Positions 7,293 through 18,695 of a DNA stretch of 19,797 nucleotides are shown here, piece after piece; the stretch's first letter is position 1, and each line of letters starts with the position of its first letter. The DNA lies in assembly GCA_024220525.1 (NCBI GenBank), contig JAMYWO010000070.1, positions 53,967-73,763 on the forward strand. The letters run 5' to 3'. Below the pieces are notes generated by a model that did no database searches, was not told where the DNA came from, and worked only from the letters and a program-made list of their open reading frames with translations. Both the position numbers and the translations under genes were made by a program. The DNA comes from Cochliopodium minus. Its lineage: Eukaryota; Discosea; Himatismenida; Cochliopodiidae.

Positions 7293-10200
7293 ATGGGTAA
7301 ATAAAAAATCTATTTTTCAAATAATAACTATATCTTGATTATGGGAATCGACTAAACAAAAATACTATGAACTATAATTTTTTTAAATTTTATCTCACTG
7401 CCGATACATCATAAATTAACAATAATAGAGAATAATGAGAATGAAGTTTTGAAATGGGTTCAAAAATTGACATCACCATACAATATAAAAGTAGAAGATT
7501 TGGATAACAGGTTAATTATATAATTATAAGTTTCAAGGATTTCTTTAATTTTCATAAATTTGTAAAAATATCAAAATAATAGTCTAAAAGATGGATATAT
7601 TTATGAAATACTAGTCGATGCAACACTGATAGCATTTAATCTTACAAAACAAAAGATAAATGTCAATTCTCTCAAAAAGGTAACAATTTTTTTGCATAAT
7701 TACGAAATTTATGGTTATAATTTGATGAAATGTATTCAAAAATAGAAAAAAGCAGAAGCAAATCTCAAAACATCATTCGAGAAAGCAGATAAATTTCTTG
7801 GAATAACAACATTTCCACCTATAAATAAAGTATTAAGTGGAAATGCGAAAAAGATTGAAGTATTGGATTTTCTTTCTAAATTAAAATTTAAGGTAAAAAA
7901 ACATTTTCCGTTTGAAAATAAATTGAAATAAAAATCAATATCTCCAAAAATCATGATAAATTAATCATGTTGATTATACGAAATGATATTATTAATAATA
8001 TCTTTATATATTTATCAGTATGATCTTGCAATTGAAATGAATGGAAAATATGGAGAAGAATTCATTTTAAGAGTGAAAGATATACGTACATTCTCAAGCG
8101 AAGAAGATCTTGATCCCATCAAAAAACCTTCAAAAGTAAAAGAATACCATCTCCAAACAGAAAGACAACTCCAAACAATAATATCAGAGATGCAAAAGAC
8201 ACTCCTCCAAAAAATGGAAGAGCTGGAAAGACTAGAAGAGGAAATAGGAGATATAACAGTCCAACACAAAGCTCTTCAAGATAAACTAAAACAAACACTC
8301 AAAGATAAAATCATGAAAGAAATGGAGTACAAAAAGGAGATTAAAAGTCTTAATGAGAAGGTTCTTTATTATGAAAAGGAGAGAAAGGGATTCATCCACA
8401 AAATAAATTCTTCTCAAAATTTGAGTAGTGAGTTGGAAATTTCTTCTGATCCTTTCAACAACACCAACAACAATTCTAACAACTCTTTTAATGATGAAGA
8501 GTTGAAAACACTTCAAAGTCAGATCAAAAAGTTGGAAGAAGAACAAAAAAATCTTGAAGAGAAACATAAAAAGCTTGAGCAAGATAATTCAGGGTTGGTT
8601 AACCAAATTGAGGAAAAGAACAAAGAGCTTGATCAACTTAATGAAAGCCATTCAATTAAAGTAAAGATATTAGAAGAAGAAAAAGAAGAGAGTTTGAAAA
8701 AGAAAAAAGAGAAATATAACAAGAAAGTAGAGGATTTGAAGAAGGAAAACAAAGAAAGACTCATTCTCATCGAAAGTGAAAACTCGGAGCACAAAAAAAG
8801 GCTGGAAGAAACAGGACATGAAATTGAAAAGTTGAAAGAGAAACATTCTGAAGAAAAGAAACAATTAGAACAAGATAATGAAGAGAAGATCAAGAAGATA
8901 GAGCAAGAGCTTTCTCAAGACAACAAAGGTTTGAAGGAAAAAAATGGAGAAATAGAAAAGTTGAAAGAAGAGCATTTACTTGATCTCAAAAAGGTTGAAG
9001 AAGAGAAGGAAGAAACTTTGAAAAAGAAGAAGGAGAGTCACAAGAAGAAAATAGAAAAGTTGAAAGAGGTGCATGATGAAAAAATTGAACAGTTGGAAAA
9101 AGAAAAATCCGAACATTCTAATAATTTGGGAGAAGTAAGTGTCGAAATTGATAATTTGAAAGAGAAACACTCCAAAGAACTCAAGAAGTTGGAAGATGAA
9201 AAGTTAGAAAGTATTAAAGAAGAGAAGGAGAAACACAAGAAAAAAGTAGAAAAGATGAATGAGGAACACAATGAGAAACTCAAAAAGTTGGAGGATGAAA
9301 ATTCCGAACTCTCTCGTAAACTTGAAGAGAAAAACAAGAAAATAGAAAAGTTGAAAGAAGAACATTCTGAAGAAAAGAAAAAGCTCGAACAACAAAATAA
9401 AGAGAAGATCGAGAAGTTGGAGTTGGAACTTTCTAAAGATAGCAACAGTTTGAAGGAAAAGAATGAAGAAATAGAAAAGTTGAAGGAGAAACAATCTCAT
9501 GATCTGAAAAAACTTGAAGAAGAAAAAGAAGAAGAATTGAAGAAAGAGAAGGAAGATCACAAGAAAAATATAGAAAAACTTAAAGAAGATCATTCTTCTC
9601 AAACTAAGAATCTCGAAAATGATCACAACCAGAAAATCAAAGAACAAGAACAAAAAAACAAAGAAGGAGTAGAAAAGTTGAAAGAAAAGCATTCTTCTGA
9701 AATCAAAAAACTTCAACAAGAGAACAAAGAAAAATTGGAAGAGATTGAGAAGAAAAACGAAAGTAACAAAGAGAATGTTGGAGAAAAAGATATTGAAATA
9801 GAAACGCTAAAGGAAGAACATTCAAAGGAAATTGGAGCATTGCAACTGAAGCACTCTGAGGAAATGGAGAAGATCTTCAAGTTGAATTCTGAAGAGATTC
9901 AAAACGTTGAAAATGAAAGTATGGAAATTCTCAAGAACCTCGAAACTAGAAACTCGGAGGCTATGAGGGAGATTGAAGAGAAACATACTCAAGAACTCAA
10001 AGATAAAGATGAAGAACACAAGAATAAAGTAGAAAAGTTGAAGCAAAAGCATTCTAATGAAATGAAACAATTTGAGAAAGAAAATTCTGAAAAGATCAAA
10101 AAGATTGAAGAGAAATTTATTGTTGAAATCAAGGATTTGAAGCAGCAACACTCCGAGGATTCCGAGAAATTGAAGAAAGAAAATGAGGAGAGCAAAAACA

Positions 10201-13200
10201 AGCTCAAAAAGTTTGAGAAAGAAAATTTTGAGGAGAAGAACAAAAAATTGTTGAAAGAAGTTGAAGATTACACCAACAAACTCGAAAAAATCGAAAAAGA
10301 GAACAAGGAGCTCTTGGAAAAAGTGGAAGAGAGCAAGAAAGATCTCCAAAATAGCGAGAAGATCAAAGTAGAGTACCAAAACGACTTGGATCTCAAGAAA
10401 AAGGAAATAGAAACTCTTGAGAAAAAGTTGAAGGAGTTAGAGGAGGAGATACAAAAGTATAAAGAAGAAGAAAAGGAAAAAGATCAAGGAAAAGAAAAGA
10501 TTTCCAAGTTGAAAGAAAAGAAGAAAAAGATTGAGAAGGAAGCAGACGAGGTGAAAGATAAACTTAAGGAGAAGTATGTTGAAAATGAAATCTTGCTTGC
10601 CAAAATACAAGAGATGGAAATCGATCACGCCAAAGCTGAAGAAGAACTCAAGATAAACCAAAAAGACTACACTGTGAAACTTAACGAGCTTGAAGAAGAG
10701 TTTAAAGTTATAGTGAAGGGTCTCGAAGAGAAAAACGAAGAGCTTCAACAAAAACTCCAGGATGTTTTGTCTGAAGCAGAAAAAGATATAGAGGAAAATC
10801 TTGGTACCATCAAAGAACAAATCAAACAAAAAGACATCCACATCAAACAATTAACCAAAGAGATCCACGAATTGAAGCAAAACCGAAAGACCAACGAGGA
10901 GGAGGAAGAAATTTTGTCAGTTACTCCCACTGTTTACTCAAGGAAATTGTTAGTTGGAAACGAAAGTGTTGAAGAATTAAACGTGAATCTTCCTTTACAA
11001 AGCGTAAACCAACAAGAAACTGAAGAGAGCACTATTGAAAAGATACCTGAAAACAAGAAAAGCATCTCTATCGAAACCAGAAAAAGCTCGGAAAACAAGG
11101 CTACTCCAAAGAAGAACATTGCGGAAAAGTTTTCGAAGAAGGTTTGGTCTGAGGACTACAAGAGAAGAAACAGCAAAAACTATTTGATGAAAGAGGAGTT
11201 GGAGTATTTCCAAGAAGAATACAATGTTTTGTACGAAATCAATTTGAAACAAGAAGAAGATATCTCCAGGCTCGAGAAAGAAAAGAACGTTATAGAGGAG
11301 GAATTGTCCAAGTACACTCAAAAGTCCAAAGAAAGAGCGGAACAGAACAAAGTTTTGACAAAAGAAAACTTGGACTTGAAGAATGAGTTGGAGGTGAGCA
11401 GAATTGGAAATAACGAGAATGAGGATGGCAACAACAACGAAACTTTCAAAGATCAGATCTACGAAAAGAATCAGACCATCTCTGAACTCACTTACAAGCT
11501 TAAAGATTCGGAAATCATCAAGATAAAGTTTGAAGAATCTTTGATCAATCTCGAAAAGAAGAAACAAGAAGTCAACAATCTCAACAACGAAAACGATATC
11601 TTGAGAATCGCTGTTTCTAGGACTAGTGAGTTACAACTCAAAATAGAGAACCAACAGAAGAGAATTGCTGAGTTGTTGGATAAGTTGGATGAGAAAGATG
11701 AGCATGCTCATCGTCTCCAGACAAAGATTGATGAAAAAAGCAAAAAAATTGATAAGGATGAACTCGAGATTAGAAAGATGAAGCAACAAATAGTCGATCT
11801 CAAGAACCAATCTAAAACTTCCTTGTTTTTATTGAACAGCGAATTGGATCTTCTGAAACATCCTAATCATTACACTCAGAATCCCAAGACTGAAGAAAAC
11901 TCTGACAAAAGCCAAATCTTGGAAGAAACTATCGAAAAGGAAAGAAAGGAGCATCATTTGCAGATTCAGACTTATGAATCTGATATCCTCAGGCTCAAAG
12001 ATGAGTTGGTCGAACAAAAGAGACTTCACAAACAACTTCAACATAAAAACAAGAAGATGACAGAGAAATCAGATGAATCCAAGGAAGAGATCAACAAGTT
12101 GCTTCAGAGAATCAGCCTCGAAGAACAAGAAAAGAGTGATCTCTCCAAAAAGAACAAATCTCTCAAAAAAGAAAAGGATCATCTCAACGAACTCAACGAC
12201 ACAAACAACAAGAAGATCAACTCCCTCACCCAAGAGCTCGATCAATCCAAAAAAACAATTTCAGAGAAAGAAAAGGCTGTCGAGACATTAAACTTTGATA
12301 TGGATAATGTCTGTAAGCTCATGATCGAAATGAGATCTCAACTTGAAAACAATTCTCAGAAGAATGATGAACAAAGACTCGAAAAATTAAATCAACTTCC
12401 TCAACTGGAAAATGAAAGGGCTTATCTCGAAAAAGATTTGGAGGAGACCAAGTACAACGAGGAGAAGTTGAGGAACGAACTTTTTGATCTTAAGGAGAGA
12501 ATCAGGAACAAGGATTTCCCTTACACTTTGGAAGAGATTGAGGACTTTAAGAACACCGAAGAATCTTTGAAGAAGGAGAACACTGAATTGAAAGTGAGAG
12601 TATCCAAATTGGAGAATGTATCAGGTAAGAAGAAGAAAAAATATTGTTTAATTGAATCAAATTTAAATATTTCTTCGATTATTTTATGTATATTATTTCG
12701 AAATTAATTTAAATTCATTCTTTTTTTTTTTTACAAGAATCAATGAGAAAAAGAGAATCTGTTTTGAATGTGCTTGGAGATCACACCTCCCTCCAAAACA
12801 AAAGCGTACACAGAGAAATCCACGAAATGACCTCCGAAGAAGATGATTCCGAACAAAGCCAAACATCAAAGTCTTTAGTTAAGAACAGCGAAGAAGAAGA
12901 GGAGATTTTGGAAGAAGGTATTGTAGTGCATGGCAAAAAAAGAAATAGTATTAATAGTAATAATAACGAAGAGGAAAATAATGTGGAATCTTTTTTGGAT
13001 CTGATTGAAAAGAAGCTTAGTTCTTTAGAGGAAGAAAATGACAAAGATAATTTTGAAGAAGAAGAAAATAGAAAAGAAAACGTTTTGCAACGTATCGATA
13101 ATTTGTATGGTAAACAACATTTTTTTTTTTTTTATAAAATTATTCTTTTTTTTTTTTGTTTGAATTTTTATTTTTTTTTATTATCAAGAAAAATTGAATG

Positions 13201-16200
13201 ATGTTCAACAAGAAAACTCTGATTTGGCTTTAAAGAACAAAGAATTGTTGGAAGAATCTAACCAACTCTTTGAAGAAAACAAAAAATTGAAAGGTAATTT
13301 AAATATTCAATAAAAAAATAATAATTAAAGAAAACTTCATAAAATAAAATACATAAAAAAATTTAAAATTTAAAAATAAAAAATAAAAAATAAAAAATAA
13401 AAAATAAAAAATAAAAAATAAAAAATAAAAAATAAAAAATAAAAAATAAAAAAAATATAAAAAATAAAATAAAAATAAAAAATAAAAAATAAAAAATAAA
13501 TATAAAAATAAAAATAAAAATAAAAATAAAAAATAAAATATAAAAAAATTTAAAAATAAAAAATAAAAAATAAAAATTTAGAAAAAGAAGAGAGTTTTGA
13601 GAAGAAAGGAGATTATACATTGTTGATTAATGCTTTGAAAGAAGAAAACTCCAAATTGAAAAAGAAAAAAGACAAACTCAAAAGAAAAGTAGAACTCCTT
13701 TCTGAGAACGATGACAGTGACCACAACCACAGCAACAATAGATCGTTGAATGGAGTAGATGAAGAAAACCAGAGATTGAAGGATCTTTTGAAAGACATTG
13801 AAAAACAAAAGTTTGAATTAGAAAACGAAAAAGAAATATTACTGTTAGAAAATAATGGTAAAAAATTACTTATATTTTTTGTTTTAATTTATTTATTTTC
13901 ATTTATTTCATTTATTTTTTTTATTTTGTATTTTATTATTTTTATTTATTTTATTTTTTTAAAAAATATTCTTTTTTTTGTATTTTTTAATGTTTTTATT
14001 TCATTTATTTCATTTTATTATTTTTTTTGATAATGTAGTTAATTTTTATTTATTTACTTATTTTAATATATTTTGATTTTTTCTTGATTTATGTTTTTTT
14101 TTTGCAATTGTTTATAATTAATTTAATTTAATTTTATTATATTGATAAAAGCAATCAAAAACGCAATAAAAAAGAAGAAAATAGAAAAAGAAAGTAACAA
14201 ACCAAAGAAGGTAGAGGACACAAGATACTTGCAAATCATCAACCTTTTGAAGAAGAAGAACCATGAGTTGGAGCTCAACCACAAAGAACTCTCCCTCTCC
14301 TTCTCCTCCCTCAAAGAAAAATACAACACCGAAGTCAAACAGAACATCCAGAACTCCAAACTCTCCATTACTTTGTCTTCTGAATTGAGTGATTACAAAG
14401 AAAAATGTGAAAGTAAATTTATTTTTTGATTTTTTTAATTTTTTTTAATTTTAATTTACAATTTATTTATTTTTGATATTTTTAAATTATTCATTTTTAA
14501 ATTTTTTTTTATATTTCTTTTCAATTTATTTTCAATTATAATTTATTAATTTTTTATTTTGTTTTTTAAATCTTTTCTCATTATTCATTTATTTTTTTAT
14601 TAATTTTTAATTAATTTTTAATTAATTTTTTAATTAATTTTAATTAATTTCTTCAATTTATTTTCAATTCATTTTTTTAAATTATTTTTTTTTGATTTTG
14701 ATTCAAAACATTTTTAATCTTTTCTCGTTTTTTAGATCTAGAAAACGAACTTAAAGTATCGAAACTTAATGACAAGCCAGGAATAACAGAGAAAGAGTTT
14801 ATCGAACTCCAAGAGACAACCCAAAACATAATCAACCAACAAAAACAAAAGTTTGACGAGATCTCCCAGAAATTCCAAAACCAAGTCAACACCCTCCAAT
14901 CACAGAACAAAGAGCTTCGTTACAGCAATGAAATGTTACTCTCCAAATTGAATAATCAAAACACTTATTCTTCCATCTTTTCTCCTCGTAACAACTCTCC
15001 TCGAGGGTAAAAAAAAATATTTTATTTTTTTATTTTATTTTTTAATATTTAAATAGTTTTACTGTTCAAAATATTAATTTTTAAAATTTTTAAATATTTA
15101 AATTAATTAATTCATTTTAATTAAATTTATAATTTACTTTTAATTTTATTTTCTTATTTAATTTATTTAAATTATTATTTACTTTACAAATTTTTTTCAA
15201 ATTAATTTCAATTTAAAAATTGATTTTTTTAAAAAAAAAAGAACTGATAACCAAGAGATTAATAACAAGTTGTCCTTTTATCAGAAGCTAGTTGACAACC
15301 AAAATCAACAGATCTCCCAACTCAAACAAAACATCCTCCTCCTCAACTCCCAACTCACCTCCAGCAACAACAATATCCAAATCAACAGCAACAATTATTC
15401 CAACGAAAACCATGACCCGAACAAAAGCAAATCATCAGAAAACGAAAATGGTAAAACAAAAAAAATGAAAAAAAAATGAAATTTTATTTTTGAATTAAAA
15501 ATATTTTGATTTTTAATCACATTAAAAATATTTTGATTTTTAATCACATTAAAAATATTTTGATTTTTAATCACATCAAAAATAAAATTTTTTTCGAAAT
15601 TTCTTAACAAAAATTTTTTTTTTATTAGAAAAATTTATTCATCTTGAAAAAGAATTGAAAACAATACAAGAGAAAAACTCTCAATTAGAAAAATCTCTCC
15701 AACAAGTCACCTCTCAAAAGACCTTGCTCGAAAAGAAGATCAGGAGACTCTCCCTCATCGTCAAAAAGCCCCAAAAACTCAATTTCGCTCCTTCTTTGTC
15801 CCCAAGAAATACCACCACTAAGTCCTCTAGTCCTAGATCTTCTTCCTCTATTAATGAAGACTTTTTTGTAGAGGAAGTCGATTCTGTTGAGAAAGTTAAT
15901 ACCAAAGAGATGCGTGTCTTTGATGATCCTGAAAAGAATAACATTATTTCTCATGAAATCTTTAGAAAGATTCCAAGTGGAAAAGAAGGTATTTCTTGTT
16001 TAAATTATTGTTTACATAATCTGTTTACTTTTAATTATTTTTTATTTTATTTTTCATTTTATATTTTATTTTAAATTATATTTTATTTTAAATTATATTT
16101 TATTTTAAATTATTTTTATCTTTTAGTGTTCGAGTTGCAAAAAGTTGTCGAGGAAATGTTCCATTCTGTCCAAAAACATTTACCTGTTGACGAATATTTC

Positions 16201-16251
16201 AAAACTCCTATTTGGTCTGTTGAACTCGTCTTACGTAGACATTTCTTCTAG
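7293..16251 (+). CDS. giant coiled-coil protein with N-terminal CH-like domain, 13 exons
   Basis: Exons: 7293-7296 (inferred), 7429-7510, 7583-7679, 7746-7892, 8019-12624, 12738-13109, 13189-13293, 13582-13857, 14152-14412, 14736-15006, 15242-15450, 15629-15988 and 16127-16251 (TAG). The joined frame is 2304 aa. Residues about 5-125 resemble a calponin-homology-type fold as at the N-terminus of HOOK-like proteins: NEVLKWVQKL, then DLDNSLKDGYIYEIL, then KFLGI...KVLSG...VLDFLSKLKFKYDL. Nearly everything after residue 130 is Lys/Glu/Leu coiled coil. A Ser/Thr-rich break comes near 1075-1160, an acidic segment near 1650-1770 and a Ser/Pro-rich stretch in exon 12. The protein ends EYFKTPIWSVELVLRRHFF. 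By analogy it may be a microtubule or membrane tether, but that is inference. The coil and exon chain are certain. The CH call is moderate, and the first 4 nt exon is the weakest part. An AATAAA lies at 16273-16278. Confidence 0.88.
8694..9731 (+). repeat. 519 bp in-frame tandem duplication inside the coiled coil
   Basis: Two adjacent 173-codon blocks, 8694-9212 and 9213-9731, align without a gap. The segment with LKEKHSEEKKQLEQ at 8832 recurs as LKEEHSEEKKKLEQ at 9351, and SLKEKN near 8931 recurs at 9450, both exactly 519 nt apart. The blocks are themselves built of shorter units spaced 43 and 65 residues. Confidence 0.75.
13377..13447 (+). repeat. (AAAAAAT)n microsatellite in an intron of the coiled-coil gene
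   Basis: T occurs at 13377 and every 7 nt to 13447, giving about eleven units, followed by degenerate A/T repeats to about 13575. It lies within the 288 nt intron 13294-13581. Here the sense strand carries A6T, whereas the KHA/WD40 gene carries T6A in the sense strand. Confidence 0.95.
15494..15574 (+). repeat. 27 nt minisatellite, three exact copies, intronic
   Basis: Three identical 27 nt units lie at 15494-15520, 15521-15547 and 15548-15574, followed by a decayed partial copy. Each unit holds TTAAAAAT near its left end and ATTTTTAA near its right end, so each could fold into a small hairpin. It lies within intron 15451-15628 of the coiled-coil gene. Confidence 0.95.
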
Positions 16252-16694
16252 ATTTCTTCTAGTTTGACTTTAAATAAATTGTTTTAAATATTTATTCACC
16301 TTTTTTTAAAACTGGAAAATATACTACTCAAATTTTAACTTAAATTTAAACTTTAATTTTAAATTATTTATTCCACATGAAATATTTGTTGTTTTGATAA
16401 CGATTTGAAATTTTATTGTTGATTTGTTGTTATCTTCAAAATCTTCCACTCATCTACCATAACAAAGAACTTTCTTACTGCAATAAACAATCCTCAATAA
16501 ATTTGTTCAAAAAAAAAAAATATATAAAAAAAAAAGGAAGAAGAAATAAGATCCCACTATTACATTGAGAAATATAGATAAATATTGAAGAATATTATCC
16601 ATCTCATATCTTCATTAAATATAACCTCTTTAATCTTAATTTTTAACGAGAAAAAGAATTTTTGGATATTTTTTTTTGTTTGGCAGCAAAAAAA
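16252..16694. other. spacer between the coiled-coil gene and the LKB1-like kinase
   Basis: This 443 nt stretch separates two plus-strand genes. It begins with a second copy of the 11 nt that end the coiled-coil gene (ATTTCTTCTAG) and has AATAAA at 16273-16278, a candidate polyadenylation signal. The second half, with poly-A near 16508-16535, should hold the kinase promoter and 5' UTR. No gene is visible. Confidence 0.5.
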
Positions 16695-18695
16695 ATGAAA
16701 GAGGAAATTGTCACCAGATTATCAAAAGATGGAAGTGATGAAATTATATATATTGAGAAAGATTCTATTAACTATCTTGATGTAGAACACAGATTTATTA
16801 AGGGACCTAAATTAGGCAAAGGTAAGAATAAAATCACCTTATTTAAAAAAAAAATTTTTTTTATTCACATCTTATCTGTCTATATCTAAATTGTTTATGT
16901 TCATAACCCTAGATATTTTCTGTTTTCAATATTTTGTTGGGTTCAAAATTTATAAATTAAAATTTAAAATATAAATGCTTTCAAATTCTCTTCATAATAG
17001 ATCAAATTTGAAAAAAGATGAAAGTTAAAAGTCTTTTATATTGTTTCTTATATTTTATTTAAATTTAATGGATTTAAAAGTTCAAATAATTTTCAAATTA
17101 TAATAAATCTAAATAGTAAATTTCAATATGATTGTATCTTTTTAAATTCATCAAAAAAGGATATGATACAAAAAAAAACCTATCTTTTTTTCATTTTCCA
17201 AAAATTGTCAGAAATTTTTTTAAATTAATTTTCAGGGAGCTATGCCACCGTTAGAGAATGCTACGACATTAAAGAAAATAAAAGATGCGCAGTGAAAATA
17301 TTCAGCAAAAGGAAACTGTCAAAGATGATAGGTGACGAAAACAAAATTACTAGGGAGATTCAGTTTCTCAAGAATTTGGACCATTTCAATTGTGTTGCTT
17401 TTTATGGCTCTTTTGAGAATGAAGACAAGGAAAAAACTTATTTTTTCCTCGAGTTTCTTGGAGGAGGTTTAAAATTTATTTAATTTAAATTTAAATTTTT
17501 TTTAAAAAAAAATTTGTTTTAACTTTTATTTTATTTTCTTTTAATTTTAAATTTTGTCTTTATTTTCATTTTATTTGAACTTTAAATTTTTATTTTTTTC
17601 AAAAAAAAAATATTTTAATTTATTTTCTTTTATATAAATTTTTCAATTTAAAGTTAATTTAAATTTTTTTATTTTAAACTTTTTTTTCATTTTTGATTGA
17701 TTAAATTTTAATTTTAATTTATTTTATTATTTTTTTGTTAATTTAAATTTATTTCATTTTATTTAATTTTGATTATATTATTTTTTTAGGAACTTTACAT
17801 AATTTGGTCAAGAAAAATGGAGCTCCCCTCCCTTTGGCCCAGTCACGGAAATACTTTTATGATTTAATTAATGGAGTTGAATATCTTCACTCCACCCTTA
17901 AAGTTGTTCACAGGTATCAATTTAATAAAAAAAAAAAATAAAAACTTTATTTAATTATTTAATTAAAAATAAATAAAATATACAGAGATATCAAGCCTGA
18001 GAATTTATTGTTGTCATATCCGGATGGGGTTGTTAAAATTTCAGATTTTGATTGTGCTTCGGAGATCAGCGAGGTGGTGAAACATTCTGGTTCTCCTGCT
18101 TTCCAGCCTCCTGAAGTCGCCAATTCTGAAGAAAACATTGATGCCACCAAAGTTGATATTTGGGCTTGTGGTAAAAATAAATGAACTAAAAAAAAATAAA
18201 AAATAAAAAAATAATAAAGTAAAATAAAGTAAAAAAATAACAGAAAAAAAAAATTATTTTTTTTATTTTTCATTTTCAGGTGTGGTATTATTTTTTTTGA
18301 TTACTTCCGAGTATCCTTTTTCGGAAAAGACGACTAACTTGGTCGAAATGCTTGAGAATGTCTCCAAAGCAAACTACAAAATTCCCTCCAACATCGACGA
18401 TGTGGCGTCCGACCTCATCAAAAGCATTTTAGAAAAAGATTACAACAAACGATTTACAATATCTCAAATCAAAAGTCATTTGTAAATTATTTTATTTTTT
18501 TTTATTTTTATTTTTTTTATTTTTTATTTTTTAAAATTTAGATGGATGTCTAAAGAATTTAAACTGCCGAATGAGTCTTTTGTTAAATTAACTCCTATCC
18601 CTACTTCCCTGAATTTCAGGGATGAATCCTCTCATGTTATTGACGAGCCTCCTGATATTAGTGATAACAGCAACAAGTGTTGTTTTATTTGTTAA
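16695..18695 (+). CDS. LKB1/STK11-like protein kinase, 6 exons, complete
   Basis: Exons are 16695-16821, 17236-17466, 17790-17913, 17986-18170, 18280-18481 and 18542-18695; all five introns are GT-AG and the frame is 340 aa ending in TAA. Motifs: glycine loop LGKGSYATV (40-48), Lys63 in CAVKIF, helix-C Glu in ITREIQFL, VVHRDIKPENLL (catalytic Asp162), SGSPAFQPPEVAN in the activation segment, KVDIWACGV, and ENVSKANYKIP. The activation-segment, DIW and ENV motifs are LKB1-like, and LKB1 is the master upstream kinase of AMPK-family kinases, working with STRAD and MO25. Where most kinases have DFG this one has D181-F-D183; human LKB1 also deviates there. The protein ends KCCFIC, which forms a CaaX-like box, and human LKB1 is also farnesylated at its C-terminus. 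Other CAMK-like kinases are possible but fit less well. The start is the first ATG in frame after the T-rich leader. AATAAA occurs at 18776-18781. Confidence 0.92.

Noticed and set aside
7093-7320. 75-residue hydrophobic minus-strand frame in the spacer before the coiled-coil gene
   Set aside because: It has no ATG, only a TTG start, its Phe/Ile/Lys composition is what random AT-rich DNA gives, and it overlaps the inferred first coding exon of the plus-strand gene.
8015-12044. Many long minus-strand open frames opposite the coiled-coil exon
   Set aside because: They are Phe/Leu/Ser-rich mirror images of Lys/Glu codons (AAG, GAA, AAA), overlap each other in several frames, and match no domain. 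The plus strand is clearly coding.
13363-13620. Phe/Leu/Ile-rich minus-strand frame
   Set aside because: It is a translation of the A6T microsatellite in intron 13294-13581.
15494-15574. The three 27 nt repeats as a CRISPR-like array
   Set aside because: The copies are directly adjacent with no spacers, lie in a eukaryotic intron, and are AT-only in character. A minisatellite explains them.
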